From Nitrospira sp. (GTDB lineage: Bacteria > Nitrospirota > Nitrospiria > Nitrospirales > Nitrospiraceae), in NCBI GenBank assembly GCA_016873515.1, contig VGXB01000001.1:1-64000 (forward strand): DNA of 64,000 nucleotides, written 5' to 3'. Under the pieces are notes generated by a model. It had not been told where the DNA came from, searched no databases, and saw only the letters and a program-made list of their open reading frames with translations. Of the stretch, positions 19,401 through 28,476 are shown in pieces (within the stretch, counting starts at the first letter, position 1; each line of letters starts with the position of its first letter). Position numbers and translations under genes: made by a program.

Positions 19401-19937
19401 CTGTACCTCCAAATAGAAATGATCCCTGCCGAAAATCTCTTGAAATTCTCCGGCTACGGCCAGGGCGCCAGCCATATCTTTTTGGCCGATCAGGTAGGGA
19501 ATCTCGCCGTTGAGGCAGCCAGACATGGCGATAATGCCCCCATGATGCTCCCTGAGAAGTTCCTTATCAATCCGTGGTTTATAATAGAATCCCTCAAGAT
19601 ATCCTTTACTAACAATTTTGATCAAGTTTTGATAGCCGGCCAGGTTTCTGGCGAGTAGAATCAAATGGTAGTAGTCATTGTGCGCCAGGCCGCTGTCTTT
19701 CTTTGCATGGCGGCTCCCCATCGCCATATAGGCCTCACAACCGATGATGGGTTTGACGCCGGCATCCTTGGCCTTTCGGTAAAACTCAACTGCTCCGAAC
19801 ATGTTGCCGTGGTCGGTTATGGCCACGGCCGGCTGGCCGAAGGCCTTCACTTGCTGCACCAATGGTCCGATCTGGTTGGCGCCGTCGAGGAGGCTGAATT
19901 GGGTGTGGAGATGGAGATGAACGAAGGAAGACGCCAT
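16482..19937 (-). CDS. dnaE: DNA polymerase III subunit alpha
   Basis: FVHLHLHTQFSLLDGA, PDIDMDFCMDRRGEVI, GPGRGSAAGSLVAYAL. Confidence 0.98.
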   Translation of the reverse strand: MASSFVHLHLHTQFSLLDGANQIGPLVQQVKAFGQPAVAITDHGNMFGAVEFYRKAKDAGVKPIIGCEAYMAMGSRHAKKDSGLAHNDYYHLILLARNLAGYQNLIKIVSKGYLEGFYYKPRIDKELLREHHGGIIAMSGCLNGEIPYLIGQKDMAGALAVAGEFQEIFGRDHFYLEVQANGLDHQRVANAGLLEIHKKLGIPLAGTNDCHYLKKDDARPHELMLCLQTGKTVSDPNRMKFDTDQLYVKSTEEIAPAFAEFPGAVSNTCRIADHCDLELALNKTHLPQYKVPAEFTNRETYLEHLAVAGLKEQLKKRPSGKPSALYEQRLREELIVICSMGFAGYFLIVWDIIRFARSRNIPVGPGRGSAAGSLVAYALRITDLDPLEYTLLFERFLNPERVSLPDIDMDFCMDRRGEVIAYVVDKYGADHVAQIITFGTLGAKASIRDVGRVLELPYAEADKVAKLVPNQLNITLHEALDQEPRLRELVATDAKIKELMEIAQSLEGLVRHASTHAAGVVISEEPLTDHVPLYKGTNDEIVTQYSMGDIEKIGLVKFDFLGLKTLTMIRRAETLINEGRHGKSPLVVDQLPFDDHKTFALLSSGKTTGIFQLESSGMRDLLAGFKPDRFEDIIAIIALYRPGPMDLIPDFIRRKHGKIPITYETPELEPILKDTYGVIVYQEQVMAIANKVAGFSLGQADILRRAMGKKKPEEMEKLRLKFIDGAKHKHIPDKKAVKLYELIQKFAGYGFNKSHAAAYAVLCYQTAYLKSHYPTEFMAALMTTDMGNTDKIMGYFTECRDLGITVLGPDVNASQKNFAVVNGAIRFGLAAIKNVGEGAVESIMAIRHENGPFTSFFEFCRRVDLHKVNRRMLEGLIKAGAFDSTVAKRAQLMAVLDQAIEDGAAAQRERELGQTSIFGEELSGPDPSTVPPLPPLAEWDQTQRLKYERELTGFYISAHPLSRYETTIGALSTATTTSLPNCPEGKEVKLCGIIASVKSTLTKKGDRMAYVTLEDLQGTAEIIVFPDLFKTAGDLVAPEQLVRITGTIDRGDKGTKLRGSKIEPLAEVQKQAVKRVLIRLDDRPDISDQLLRLCDIFQRHPGGTTVCLTVLVDAVLEVETTPLPNWTVSPSEHFVSDIEEVLGKGVLSLLC

Positions 19938-19997
19938 GAGGGAATTCTAGGAGGGCGGGTCAGGTGAAGTCAATAAACCGTACAGGTGGCTGAGGGC

Positions 19998-20723
19998 CTA
20001 CCGCCGTCCGTCATACCAGACGGACAAGAGTGTTCTGTCGCGTAGAGTCCGTCGCCGTTGGAGGAAGACTCGGAGAATTTGCATGGCAATTTCCCCTGGC
20101 GAATAGAGCGTCACCTTGCGCGAAGATGTTTCCAGCGGATGCTTTGACAAAATGATGAATCGAAGATCGCGCTGCCGTCCCCAGGCTTTGAGCCGTTTGC
20201 TGAGCTGGATTTCTTCGAGGGCATACAGGTCTTGGGAGAATCCTCCGACCTCACGGAAGGCGTCGTGGCGGCAGACAATTAGCGCACCGGCAGCCAATCC
20301 GAATAGGACTGACATTCCTCTCCAGAGGTGAAAAATCCCGTTCGCCCACCAGGGCAATCCGTCCATGGCAAGCGTGCTCCCACACCCAACGGTCTTCCCG
20401 GCTTCGATCATCGACAAGATGTCCGACAGCAACCCTGGACTTAACAGGCTGTCGGCATCCAAGAAGAGCAACCAGTTCCCGGTTGCCACCGCCGCTCCGG
20501 TATTGCGAGCTCGGCCGATTTGGTTGATCGGTTCGAACACAATGCGAGCACCGGCTTGGCTTGCCAGTTGGGCTGTCCGGTCAGTGGAATTGTTATCGAC
20601 GACGAGGACTTCCGTTGTGAGACCGGGTTTGTGGGTATGGGCTAGCGAAGAGGAAATGGAGTCAAGGCAGCGGAGAATCAACCGTTCTTCATTAAATGCC
20701 GGGATAATAATTGAGAGATGCAT
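19998..20723 (-). CDS. GT2-family glycosyltransferase
   Basis: LSIIIPAFNEERLI, EVLVVDNNSTD, RNTGAAVATGNWLLFLDADSLLSPG. Confidence 0.9.
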   Translation of the reverse strand: MHLSIIIPAFNEERLILRCLDSISSSLAHTHKPGLTTEVLVVDNNSTDRTAQLASQAGARIVFEPINQIGRARNTGAAVATGNWLLFLDADSLLSPGLLSDILSMIEAGKTVGCGSTLAMDGLPWWANGIFHLWRGMSVLFGLAAGALIVCRHDAFREVGGFSQDLYALEEIQLSKRLKAWGRQRDLRFIILSKHPLETSSRKVTLYSPGEIAMQILRVFLQRRRTLRDRTLLSVWYDGRR

Positions 20724-20935
20724 AGTGAACCGTAGTGGTTGGAATGGCGTCGATCGTTTTGCGAGAGTCTACACTAGTGTGCCACAAAGGCGACAGGCAA
20801 GGGGAGAGTTTTAAGTTGTGATTGGTTCCGGTCGTTTTCTGCTGCTCACAAAAAATGTCAATCAGGGTTTCCTCTGTCGCCTATTCTGTGTAGAATGCCG
20901 CGCGATTTTTTGTTCTATCTCTGTCGAGAGGATGA

Positions 20936-23014
20936 ATGGCTAAAAAACATTCGATGACGTCTGTGATATTCACGGAAACCTCCGCTGAATCCGAATCTGG
21001 ATCGCCCGTTCCGACGAAATCCTCAAAGCCGGCGCAGCAGGTCACGGCGATTGAAATGGGCGCGCGGCAGCGGGAGATTTCCGTCGCGGAGTTTTTCACG
21101 AAGAACCGACATCTATTGGGATTCGACAATCCGCGTAAGGCGCTGCTGACTTGCGTCAAGGAAGCCGTGGACAATGCACTGGACGCCTGCGAAGAGGCCG
21201 GTATTCTGCCTGATGTCACGGTCCGGCTGGATGTTGTGCCGGCCAACGGCACTATGCCGTCGACCAGCCAGGCGACGCGGTTCCGTATTACGGTCTTGGA
21301 CAATGGGCCCGGGATTGTGCGCCAGCAGATTCCGCGCATTTTCGCCAAATTACTCTATGGGTCCAAGTTCCATCGGATGCGCATGAGCCGGGGGCAGCAG
21401 GGCATCGGCATTTCCGCTGCCGGTATGTATGGCCAGCTGACCACCGGCAAGCCGGTGCAGATTATTTCCCGCGTCGGCCCAAAATCCGCCGCGCATTTCT
21501 TCGAAGTGCAGATCGATACGAAGAAGAACGAGCCGCTGGTTCATGAGAGCAAGCAGATCGAATGGTCCCAACCTCGCGGTACCCAGGTTATGCTCGAAGT
21601 CGAAGGCAAGTATCAGAAAGGCCGGGCCTCGGTGGATGAGTGGCTGGAGCAAACGTCCATCGCCAATCCCCACGTGAAGCTGACTTATCACACGCCGGAA
21701 GGGGAGGTGAAAGGCTATCCTCGGACGTATCATGAGTTGCCGCCGTCCCCGCGCGAGATCAAGCCCCATCCCTACGGTATCGAGTTTGGTATGTTCCTCA
21801 AGATGCTGCAAGACACGAAGAGCCATTCGGTGTCCGGATTTGTGGCGAGCGATTTTTGCCGAGTGTCGCCGCAACTTGCCGACGAGATGTGCAAGGCCGC
21901 GAAAGTGCCGGCGCATACGAGGCCGCGAGATCTCAAAGGGTCCGCCACCGAAACGTTCTACCGGACGATCCAAGAGACGAAGATCATGGCGCCGCCGACC
22001 AATTGCATTTCTCCGATCGGCGAGAAGGCGATTCTTTCCGGCCTCTACAAACAGATCAAAGGTGAATTTTATACGGCGGTGAGTCGGCCACCGGCGGTCT
22101 ATCGGGGTAATCCGTTCATCATCGAAACCGGGCTTGCCTATGGGAACAGACCGGAGAACCAGAACAAGCTGAAGCAAGCGGCTGGGCCAAAGGCCGAAGG
22201 CGAACACGAGGAGGAAGGCTCGGAGCTCGCGCGCGTGATTCGCTACGCCAACCGCGTGCCGTTGCTCTACCAGCAGTCCGCCTGTTCGATGTTCAAAGCC
22301 GTGCTGAGTACGACCTGGAAGAATTACGGTGTCGTGCAGCCGCGCGGGGCTTTGCCGGTCGGCCCACTGGTGATTTTTGTTCACATGGCTTCGGTGTGGG
22401 TACCATTCACGAGCGAGTCGAAAGAAGCCATCGCCGATTACGATGAAATTCAGAAAGAGATCACCCTGGCATTGCGCGAGTGCGGCCGACGATTAGGACT
22501 CTTCTTGCGCCGAAGGGAACGGGCGGCCAGCGAGTACCGGCGGCGAAATATCTTTGAGCTGTACATCGAAGAAGTCGTCGAGGCCTGCAATCGGCTCAAA
22601 GGCGGCAAATTGCCTAAAGAGAAATTGAAAGGGCAGCTCACAAAAATCGCAAATTCGCGGACCGGTGGGGCGAAAACTGACGAGGCGCTTGGAAAAACCG
22701 GTGCCAGTCCTGAAGGGCTACCCAATTCCATCATCGTGACGGAAGAAGGGGTTGAGGGCGAGGAGGATCTGACCAATCCGGTGCAGACGGATGTGGTCTC
22801 GTCGGCGCCTCAAGCAGAACCGGTTTGCCTCCGCGATGAGCAACCGGTTGCCAGAGACGTCAACGCAACAGGAAAACAGCCGGCCAAAGGACAGAAGAAA
22901 GAAGGCAAACCATCCAAGGAAAAGGCCTCGCAGATGACGCTCTTTGAGAGGGCAGGCAAACCTAAGAAGCCACACAAGCCATCCACGGTTTCTCGACTGC
23001 GAGAAAAGACCTAA
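20936..23014 (+). CDS. top6B: DNA topoisomerase VI subunit B with C-terminal extension
   Basis: GHKL motifs CVKEAVDNALDACEE, FRITVLDNGPGI, MSRGQQGIGISAAGMYGQLT; SGFVASDFCRVSPQLADEMCK. Confidence 0.95.
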   Translation: MAKKHSMTSVIFTETSAESESGSPVPTKSSKPAQQVTAIEMGARQREISVAEFFTKNRHLLGFDNPRKALLTCVKEAVDNALDACEEAGILPDVTVRLDVVPANGTMPSTSQATRFRITVLDNGPGIVRQQIPRIFAKLLYGSKFHRMRMSRGQQGIGISAAGMYGQLTTGKPVQIISRVGPKSAAHFFEVQIDTKKNEPLVHESKQIEWSQPRGTQVMLEVEGKYQKGRASVDEWLEQTSIANPHVKLTYHTPEGEVKGYPRTYHELPPSPREIKPHPYGIEFGMFLKMLQDTKSHSVSGFVASDFCRVSPQLADEMCKAAKVPAHTRPRDLKGSATETFYRTIQETKIMAPPTNCISPIGEKAILSGLYKQIKGEFYTAVSRPPAVYRGNPFIIETGLAYGNRPENQNKLKQAAGPKAEGEHEEEGSELARVIRYANRVPLLYQQSACSMFKAVLSTTWKNYGVVQPRGALPVGPLVIFVHMASVWVPFTSESKEAIADYDEIQKEITLALRECGRRLGLFLRRRERAASEYRRRNIFELYIEEVVEACNRLKGGKLPKEKLKGQLTKIANSRTGGAKTDEALGKTGASPEGLPNSIIVTEEGVEGEEDLTNPVQTDVVSSAPQAEPVCLRDEQPVARDVNATGKQPAKGQKKEGKPSKEKASQMTLFERAGKPKKPHKPSTVSRLREKT

Positions 23015-23019
23015 TCGTC

Positions 23020-24123
23020 ATGGCGCCCAAGCAGCACAAGACGACTCCGGTGGAAAAGAAGCTGATTGGGTTGGCCGATGTGGTAGTGACGGCAGCGGAG
23101 CGCTCGAAGGATCCAGCGTTCTCGATTCCCATCCGTGCCCTCTCGAACGTGTCGTTCAATCCACGCAAGGGCCTGATCGAGATGGGCGGTAAGAAGCAGA
23201 CGCGCTCGTTTTTCAACGTCGGCATGGCTAAGAAGTTCATGCAGACCGTGCTGGTGGCCGATGCCTTGGCGGAATTACAGCGGGCCGAGCTCACCACCTC
23301 GTTGCGCGAAATCTATTACCGGACAAAACATACCATCCAGGATTCCCAAGAGAATACGTTCGATACCCAGGACGAATCCGATCCCGTGATCGAGGATCTG
23401 GAGGTGTCGCTGGCGGCGCTGCGCGAAGAACTGCACGTGCGAGCAGAGAACAGCGGCAGTATTGTGGGGCCGGTCGTGTTCGGCGACGACGGTGATCGCG
23501 TGGATTGCTCAAAGTTGGGCAAAGGGGGCTACTCGGTTCCGTCCATCGTTGAACCGGAATATTTGGAGATCCGGCGCTGCACGGCAGATTTTGTGCTGCT
23601 GGTTGAGAAAGGTACCCAATGGAACCGGCTGTCGGAGGACAAGTTCTGGCGACGCTACAACTGTGTGCTTCTGACTGGCAACGGTCAGCCTCCACGCGGC
23701 GTGCGCCGTTTGGCGAGGCGTCTTCATGAAGAGCACCGGCTGCCAGTCTATGTGTTGGTTGATAACGATCCGTGGGGGTACTACATCTATTCAGTTATCA
23801 AACAGGGCTCGATCAATCTGGCGTTCGAAAGCCAGCGCATAGCGATTCCGAAGGCCAAGTTCATCGGGCTATCCAGCGCCGATCCAGAACGGTACGGCTT
23901 GCCGCGTAACGTGGGGATTAAGCTCAACGAAAAGGACATCGCGCGCGCAAAGGAGCTGATGAATTATGAATGGTTTAAGAAGCCGGCCTGGCATGCGGAG
24001 ATCAAGCGGATGCTGGCGAGCGGCTTGAAGTACGAACTTGACGCGCTGGCGAACAAAGATTTCCAATACCTCACGAAGAAGTATCTACCGGGGAAACTCA
24101 AAGATAAGGATTGGTTGGATTAG
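23020..24123 (+). CDS. top6A: DNA topoisomerase VI subunit A (Spo11-like)
   Basis: Catalytic-Tyr region TTSLREIYYRTKH; toprim LPVYVLVDNDPWGYYIYSVIKQGSINLAFES; IGLSSADPERYGLP. Confidence 0.95.
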   Translation: MAPKQHKTTPVEKKLIGLADVVVTAAERSKDPAFSIPIRALSNVSFNPRKGLIEMGGKKQTRSFFNVGMAKKFMQTVLVADALAELQRAELTTSLREIYYRTKHTIQDSQENTFDTQDESDPVIEDLEVSLAALREELHVRAENSGSIVGPVVFGDDGDRVDCSKLGKGGYSVPSIVEPEYLEIRRCTADFVLLVEKGTQWNRLSEDKFWRRYNCVLLTGNGQPPRGVRRLARRLHEEHRLPVYVLVDNDPWGYYIYSVIKQGSINLAFESQRIAIPKAKFIGLSSADPERYGLPRNVGIKLNEKDIARAKELMNYEWFKKPAWHAEIKRMLASGLKYELDALANKDFQYLTKKYLPGKLKDKDWLD

Positions 24124-24167
24124 CCCGCAGGCACTCGCTACCTCACGCAGACGCCCCCACACTGGTG

Positions 24168-24485
24168 ATGAAGACCTTGCCCGCATGGACTGCGCCCCTT
24201 CGGGATTGGCAGCGCCGAGCCCTGGAGGCGCTGTGTGCCACCCAGTCGAACGATTTTCCGGTGATGGCTACGCCTGCTGCCGGCAAAACGCGGGTTGCCC
24301 TGTCAGTGGCGCACCAGTACCTGTCACAACATGCCACGGCTCGATTGTTAATCGTGTATCCAACGAACCACCTGCGTGGGCAGTGGTCGGAGGCGGCGGA
24401 TAAGGTGAGTCTCCAGCTCGATTCAGTCTTGACCAACGACCAGGCGGTTGACGCACCGCTCCCTCCACTAGCGTGCTCATCTTAA
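24168..24485 (+). pseudogene. N-terminal fragment of a DEAD/SNF2-type helicase
   Basis: LRDWQRRALEAL...PVMATPAAGKTRVALSVA...LLIVYPTNHLRGQW (motif I and Ia-like) then stops at ~106 aa. Confidence 0.65.
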
Positions 24486-24755
24486 ATGCACGGATTGGGC
24501 TCATCGATTGTCCTGTTTCAGTTTGGACATGATCTGCGCATGGCCGAGGTGCGCGGTATTGTCTTTGGACTTGCGAACCAGTATCAATGAGATTTGTCGG
24601 TGATGAGTCCTAATGGCACATACTGTCCTTGCGCCCTGTTTTCTGGCGGTGCTAAGATCCGATCAAGAAAGGCGTAGGTCGAGGTTGAGTTTCAGAAGCA
24701 CTTGACTCGCTCTCTCGGAGCCTGAGCCTAAACCGGTACCGTATTCTATCCCACT

Positions 24756-25022
24756 ATGCCCAATATCACATTACTTGTGTCACCCAGTTGCGGAGCCTGT
24801 CCGTCGGCCAAGAGCCTGTGGAAGCAGCTCAAAGTGAAGTACAGTTTTTCTTATCGGGAAGTTGATATCACGACGACAGATGGACAGGAATTGGCCGATC
24901 GCCATTCAGTTCGTGCTGTGCCCGCCACCATTATCGATGGCCGATTGACCTTTGTCGGTGTCCCGAGTCGGGAAAGCGCCGAAAAAGCCATTCAATTGAA
25001 ACTTAAACAACGGGAAGGGTAG
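24756..25022 (+). CDS. Thioredoxin/glutaredoxin-like protein
   Basis: LLVSPSCGACPSAKSLWKQL...VRAVPATIIDGRLTFVG. Confidence 0.8.
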   Translation: MPNITLLVSPSCGACPSAKSLWKQLKVKYSFSYREVDITTTDGQELADRHSVRAVPATIIDGRLTFVGVPSRESAEKAIQLKLKQREG

Positions 25023-25028
25023 GGGAGC

Positions 25029-25187
25029 ATGGAACAAGACGAGAACGAACTCCCAGATCTTCTCCCCCTCATTGCCAAAGGTCCACCGCCGGACTGCCCG
25101 ATCTGCGGGGATCCCATGTCATTCATCGACGGTGACTGGGCCTGCATCGATTGTAACGGCGAATTACTGGGGCCGGAAACAGGGTAG
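25029..25187 (+). CDS. Small zinc-ribbon-like protein (52 aa), absent from the ORF track
   Basis: MEQDENELPDLLPLIAKGPPPDCPICGDPMSFIDGDWACIDCNGELLGPETG*; two CxxC pairs. Confidence 0.65.
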   Translation: MEQDENELPDLLPLIAKGPPPDCPICGDPMSFIDGDWACIDCNGELLGPETG

Positions 25188-25284
25188 ACCCTCGTCATGC
25201 GTCATCCATCAAAGATCAATCGTACAGGAGACAATGATTGGTATGGTTCTCTCGATTGACGAATGATGATTGACGTCTTCTCCC

Positions 25285-28200
25285 ATGCTGAAGATCGTCA
25301 CCGGGCCGTTCCATCCAGTTCTCGATCACGCACTCGTCGAAGATGTGCGTGCGCTCAAGGACGATGACCCGTTTGCACTGCTCGCCGTCATCGTTCCTTC
25401 CGCTTCGCTTGCCGATCGGCTGAAACGATTTCTGGCTATTGAATCAAGCCTCCCGCTGCTCAATCTCCATGTGCTGACGTTGCATCAATTCGCGTTGCGG
25501 CTGCGGGACGATCTGGTTCGAAGCGGGCAACCGATCCCGCCAATACAGCTGGTCGACGATTTCTTTTTCGAGCAACTCCTTCGCCAGGTGGTCAACCGGC
25601 AGCTGCCGGGTTTGGAAGCGGCGGCGAAGTTACCACCTTCTCCAGGGACCTGGAAAGGGTTGTGGACCACGGTACGAGACCTAAAGGATGCGGTGGTGGA
25701 TCCGGTCACTGCGTTGAGGGCCGTGACGGAAGGACTCTTCGAGGAAGACGACCGCTCTTGGCTACAAGCTCTGTTTACCATGCAAGCTGCGGTTATCGAA
25801 GGAAGCCGGTCGCTGGGGGTGGGTTCTCCGGATGATTTAATCGCTTCGCTTGGCCAGGATTTCTCTCGATCGACTATGCTGACTCGCTTCACGCGTCTGT
25901 ATTTCTACGGATTTTACGATTTATTACAAGTTCAGCTGTCCTTCTTCCAATCGATCACACAATGTACGCAGACGACGCTGTATGTCCCGTTGGGGCCTGG
26001 CCGATCCTATGATTTTTCCCGCCGGTATTTCGAACGATGCCTGCTGCCGCTGGCGGATATACATGAAGATCGGAACACAGCGTTTTCCGCCGGTACTTCA
26101 TCCACTCCGGTCGAACTGTCCGTCACGAGCGTCATCGGGGCGGAGGAAGAACTGGCCGCTGTGTGTCGGGAGATTTTGACGCTCGTCGAAGTCCATGGCT
26201 ATCGATTCGACGATATCGGCGTGATCGCACGTTCGTTTGATTTCTATCGGACTAAACTGCAATCCGTGTTCGATCGGCATCTCGTGCCCTTCACCTCCAC
26301 CGCGGGACGGTCGTTGGTACGAGAGCCGCTTGTAAAGGCGCTGTTGCAACTGGCGTCGCTTCCGTCGAACGACTTCGAACGATCGGCTGTTTTGGACGTG
26401 GTGGCCTCGCCGTTCTATCGAGGATCTGGAGATGGGCATCCGGTGGTTGAGCGTCGGCCTGATCAGTGGCGACGTGCGGTCACGACGCTGGGCATTACAA
26501 AGGGATCAGTTGAATGGGCGCGGCTAGCAGGTTCGACGACTGCATCTATTCTTATGGAGGCTGCTGTCGATCAAGAAGACAGCAGCGCAAGCGCGATGCC
26601 TGTGCATGATCGTGAACAAGTTGCGCTCCTCTCGGATCTTGTGATGAACGTGATTCACGATTGTCACCGTCTGCCTCGGCGCGGATCGATTGGACAGTTG
26701 ACCGCTACGTTTATCGAATTGGTCCAGGGGCATTTCGTGATTCCGGGCTGGGCAGGCGCGGAGTCGCCGGAGGCTCAGGATGAGACGGGTCAGCTGCATA
26801 TCGGTAAAGCCGTCGCGCACACGCTTGCTCGATTGTCGGAGCTGGACCAGGTCGGTGCCGATCTTACGTGGGAAGAGTGGACGGAACTTTTTCGGCTAGG
26901 GTTGGAAGACCAGACGCTTCCCATCGAAGGCACTCCCCATCGAGGGGTGTGGGTCTTCGATGCCATGCAGGCCCGCGGTCTGCGGTTTCGTGCGCTCTTC
27001 GTGATGGGCCTCAACGAACAGCTGTTTCCGCGCATTGTCCGAGAAGATCCATTTTTGCGGGACCGGCATCGGTTAGTGCTGGGGGCCACGCTGGGTTTTC
27101 TGATCAATGAGAAGCAGTCGGGCCATGAAGAAGAGCGGCTTCTCTTCGAACTCCTAAGCCGCGCCGCGTCGAATCGGCTCTATCTCTCCTATCAGCGGGC
27201 CGACGAAACAGGCCATGTCATGGCGCCGTCGGCTTTCGTGGCCACGGCGCAACGGGACCCGTATTTTGTCGCAAGTCCTGAACGCATTGTAGCGCGCCGA
27301 TTGACCGAACGGGTTGCTTCCCAATCGGTGATTCAGGAAGTGCTTCCAGCGCAGGACCTCGCCTTGAATCTGCTGTTACACGAGCAAAAAGTTGGGCCCC
27401 TGCTCGATCTTGTGGGGCAGCCTCGTGCGTTGTTCGACCATGGTCTGGCGGTTCTGAACCTTATGGAGCGTGACTCTCAAGACCTAGGACCGTTCGACGG
27501 CATGGTGGGCACACGCAGCGTATTGGATGCGCCGTCCGATCAGCAGGAGTTGTCGCCGACGTCGCTGGAGCGGTATGCGACTTGTCCCTTTCAATACTTT
27601 GCGGAAAAACGGCTGCACCTTGAACCGATCCGGGTCATGCGCCGGGATTATCTTCCGGCGCTTACGCTGGGCACCCTTATCCACGCCGCTTTGCGGCTTA
27701 GCTATGAGCGGTTGATTGCCGGACAGTGGCCGGAAGCCGAAATTGATTGTTCAACCGTGCGGCAAGTCATCGTCGATTCAACCGCCGAGGTCTTCGCCGG
27801 CCATGCAGTCACGAGCGGGACAGGGCATGCGCTGCTGTGGACGATGGCACAAGAACAAGTCGTGGCATTAGTCACTCTTGCCACCGAGTTGGATCGCGAG
27901 GACTATCGAAAGACTGGCTACAGGCCGAAGGCGTTTGAAGTTGAAGCAGAGGGGTTGGTTTTATTGGGAGGCGAGACAGCGGGCCTCAAGATTCACGGCA
28001 CACTGGACCGTCTCGACGTGCGGCTGAATCCGCCGGATCTTCGGATCGTGGATTACAAGTTCAAGCAGGGAAGTGAGATGGACCCTAAAGATCGCAATTT
28101 GGTGTTAGGCGCAACCAGGGGGGCACGGCTCCAGCCTCCGTTGTATGCCTCCATGGTGTTACCCGCTCAGCCTGTGCCGGCTGAAGTGCAATTTGTATAT

Positions 28201-28476
28201 CTGGCCCCACGCTGGGATCCACCGATTGCACGGTCGATCTTCAAGCGCGTAAGTCTGTCAGGCAAGACCGGAGAGATGATCACGCAAACGATTCGAACCC
28301 TCGTGCAGGGCATCGCGCGGCAAGAGTTCTTTATCCTGCCGGATGCCTATTGCGACCAGTGCGTGTTTTCCGCTGCCTGTCGCCACTACGATTCCACCGC
28401 ATGGTGGAGGTCCTACCGTTCACCGCAAGCAAGGGCGCTGCGCCGGTTGCGAAAGCTACAGGTGCAGAATGAATGA
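25285..28476 (+). CDS. AddB-like exonuclease / PD-(D/E)XK nuclease family protein
   Basis: LERYATCPFQYFAEKRL, LRIVDYKFKQG, C-terminal CDQCVFSAACRHY (Fe-S-type Cys cluster). Confidence 0.85.
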   Translation: MLKIVTGPFHPVLDHALVEDVRALKDDDPFALLAVIVPSASLADRLKRFLAIESSLPLLNLHVLTLHQFALRLRDDLVRSGQPIPPIQLVDDFFFEQLLRQVVNRQLPGLEAAAKLPPSPGTWKGLWTTVRDLKDAVVDPVTALRAVTEGLFEEDDRSWLQALFTMQAAVIEGSRSLGVGSPDDLIASLGQDFSRSTMLTRFTRLYFYGFYDLLQVQLSFFQSITQCTQTTLYVPLGPGRSYDFSRRYFERCLLPLADIHEDRNTAFSAGTSSTPVELSVTSVIGAEEELAAVCREILTLVEVHGYRFDDIGVIARSFDFYRTKLQSVFDRHLVPFTSTAGRSLVREPLVKALLQLASLPSNDFERSAVLDVVASPFYRGSGDGHPVVERRPDQWRRAVTTLGITKGSVEWARLAGSTTASILMEAAVDQEDSSASAMPVHDREQVALLSDLVMNVIHDCHRLPRRGSIGQLTATFIELVQGHFVIPGWAGAESPEAQDETGQLHIGKAVAHTLARLSELDQVGADLTWEEWTELFRLGLEDQTLPIEGTPHRGVWVFDAMQARGLRFRALFVMGLNEQLFPRIVREDPFLRDRHRLVLGATLGFLINEKQSGHEEERLLFELLSRAASNRLYLSYQRADETGHVMAPSAFVATAQRDPYFVASPERIVARRLTERVASQSVIQEVLPAQDLALNLLLHEQKVGPLLDLVGQPRALFDHGLAVLNLMERDSQDLGPFDGMVGTRSVLDAPSDQQELSPTSLERYATCPFQYFAEKRLHLEPIRVMRRDYLPALTLGTLIHAALRLSYERLIAGQWPEAEIDCSTVRQVIVDSTAEVFAGHAVTSGTGHALLWTMAQEQVVALVTLATELDREDYRKTGYRPKAFEVEAEGLVLLGGETAGLKIHGTLDRLDVRLNPPDLRIVDYKFKQGSEMDPKDRNLVLGATRGARLQPPLYASMVLPAQPVPAEVQFVYLAPRWDPPIARSIFKRVSLSGKTGEMITQTIRTLVQGIARQEFFILPDAYCDQCVFSAACRHYDSTAWWRSYRSPQARALRRLRKLQVQNE

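Noticed and set aside
21350-22384. 344-aa ORF on the - strand
   Set aside because: Shadow ORF antisense to top6B; His/Arg/Leu-rich with no motif
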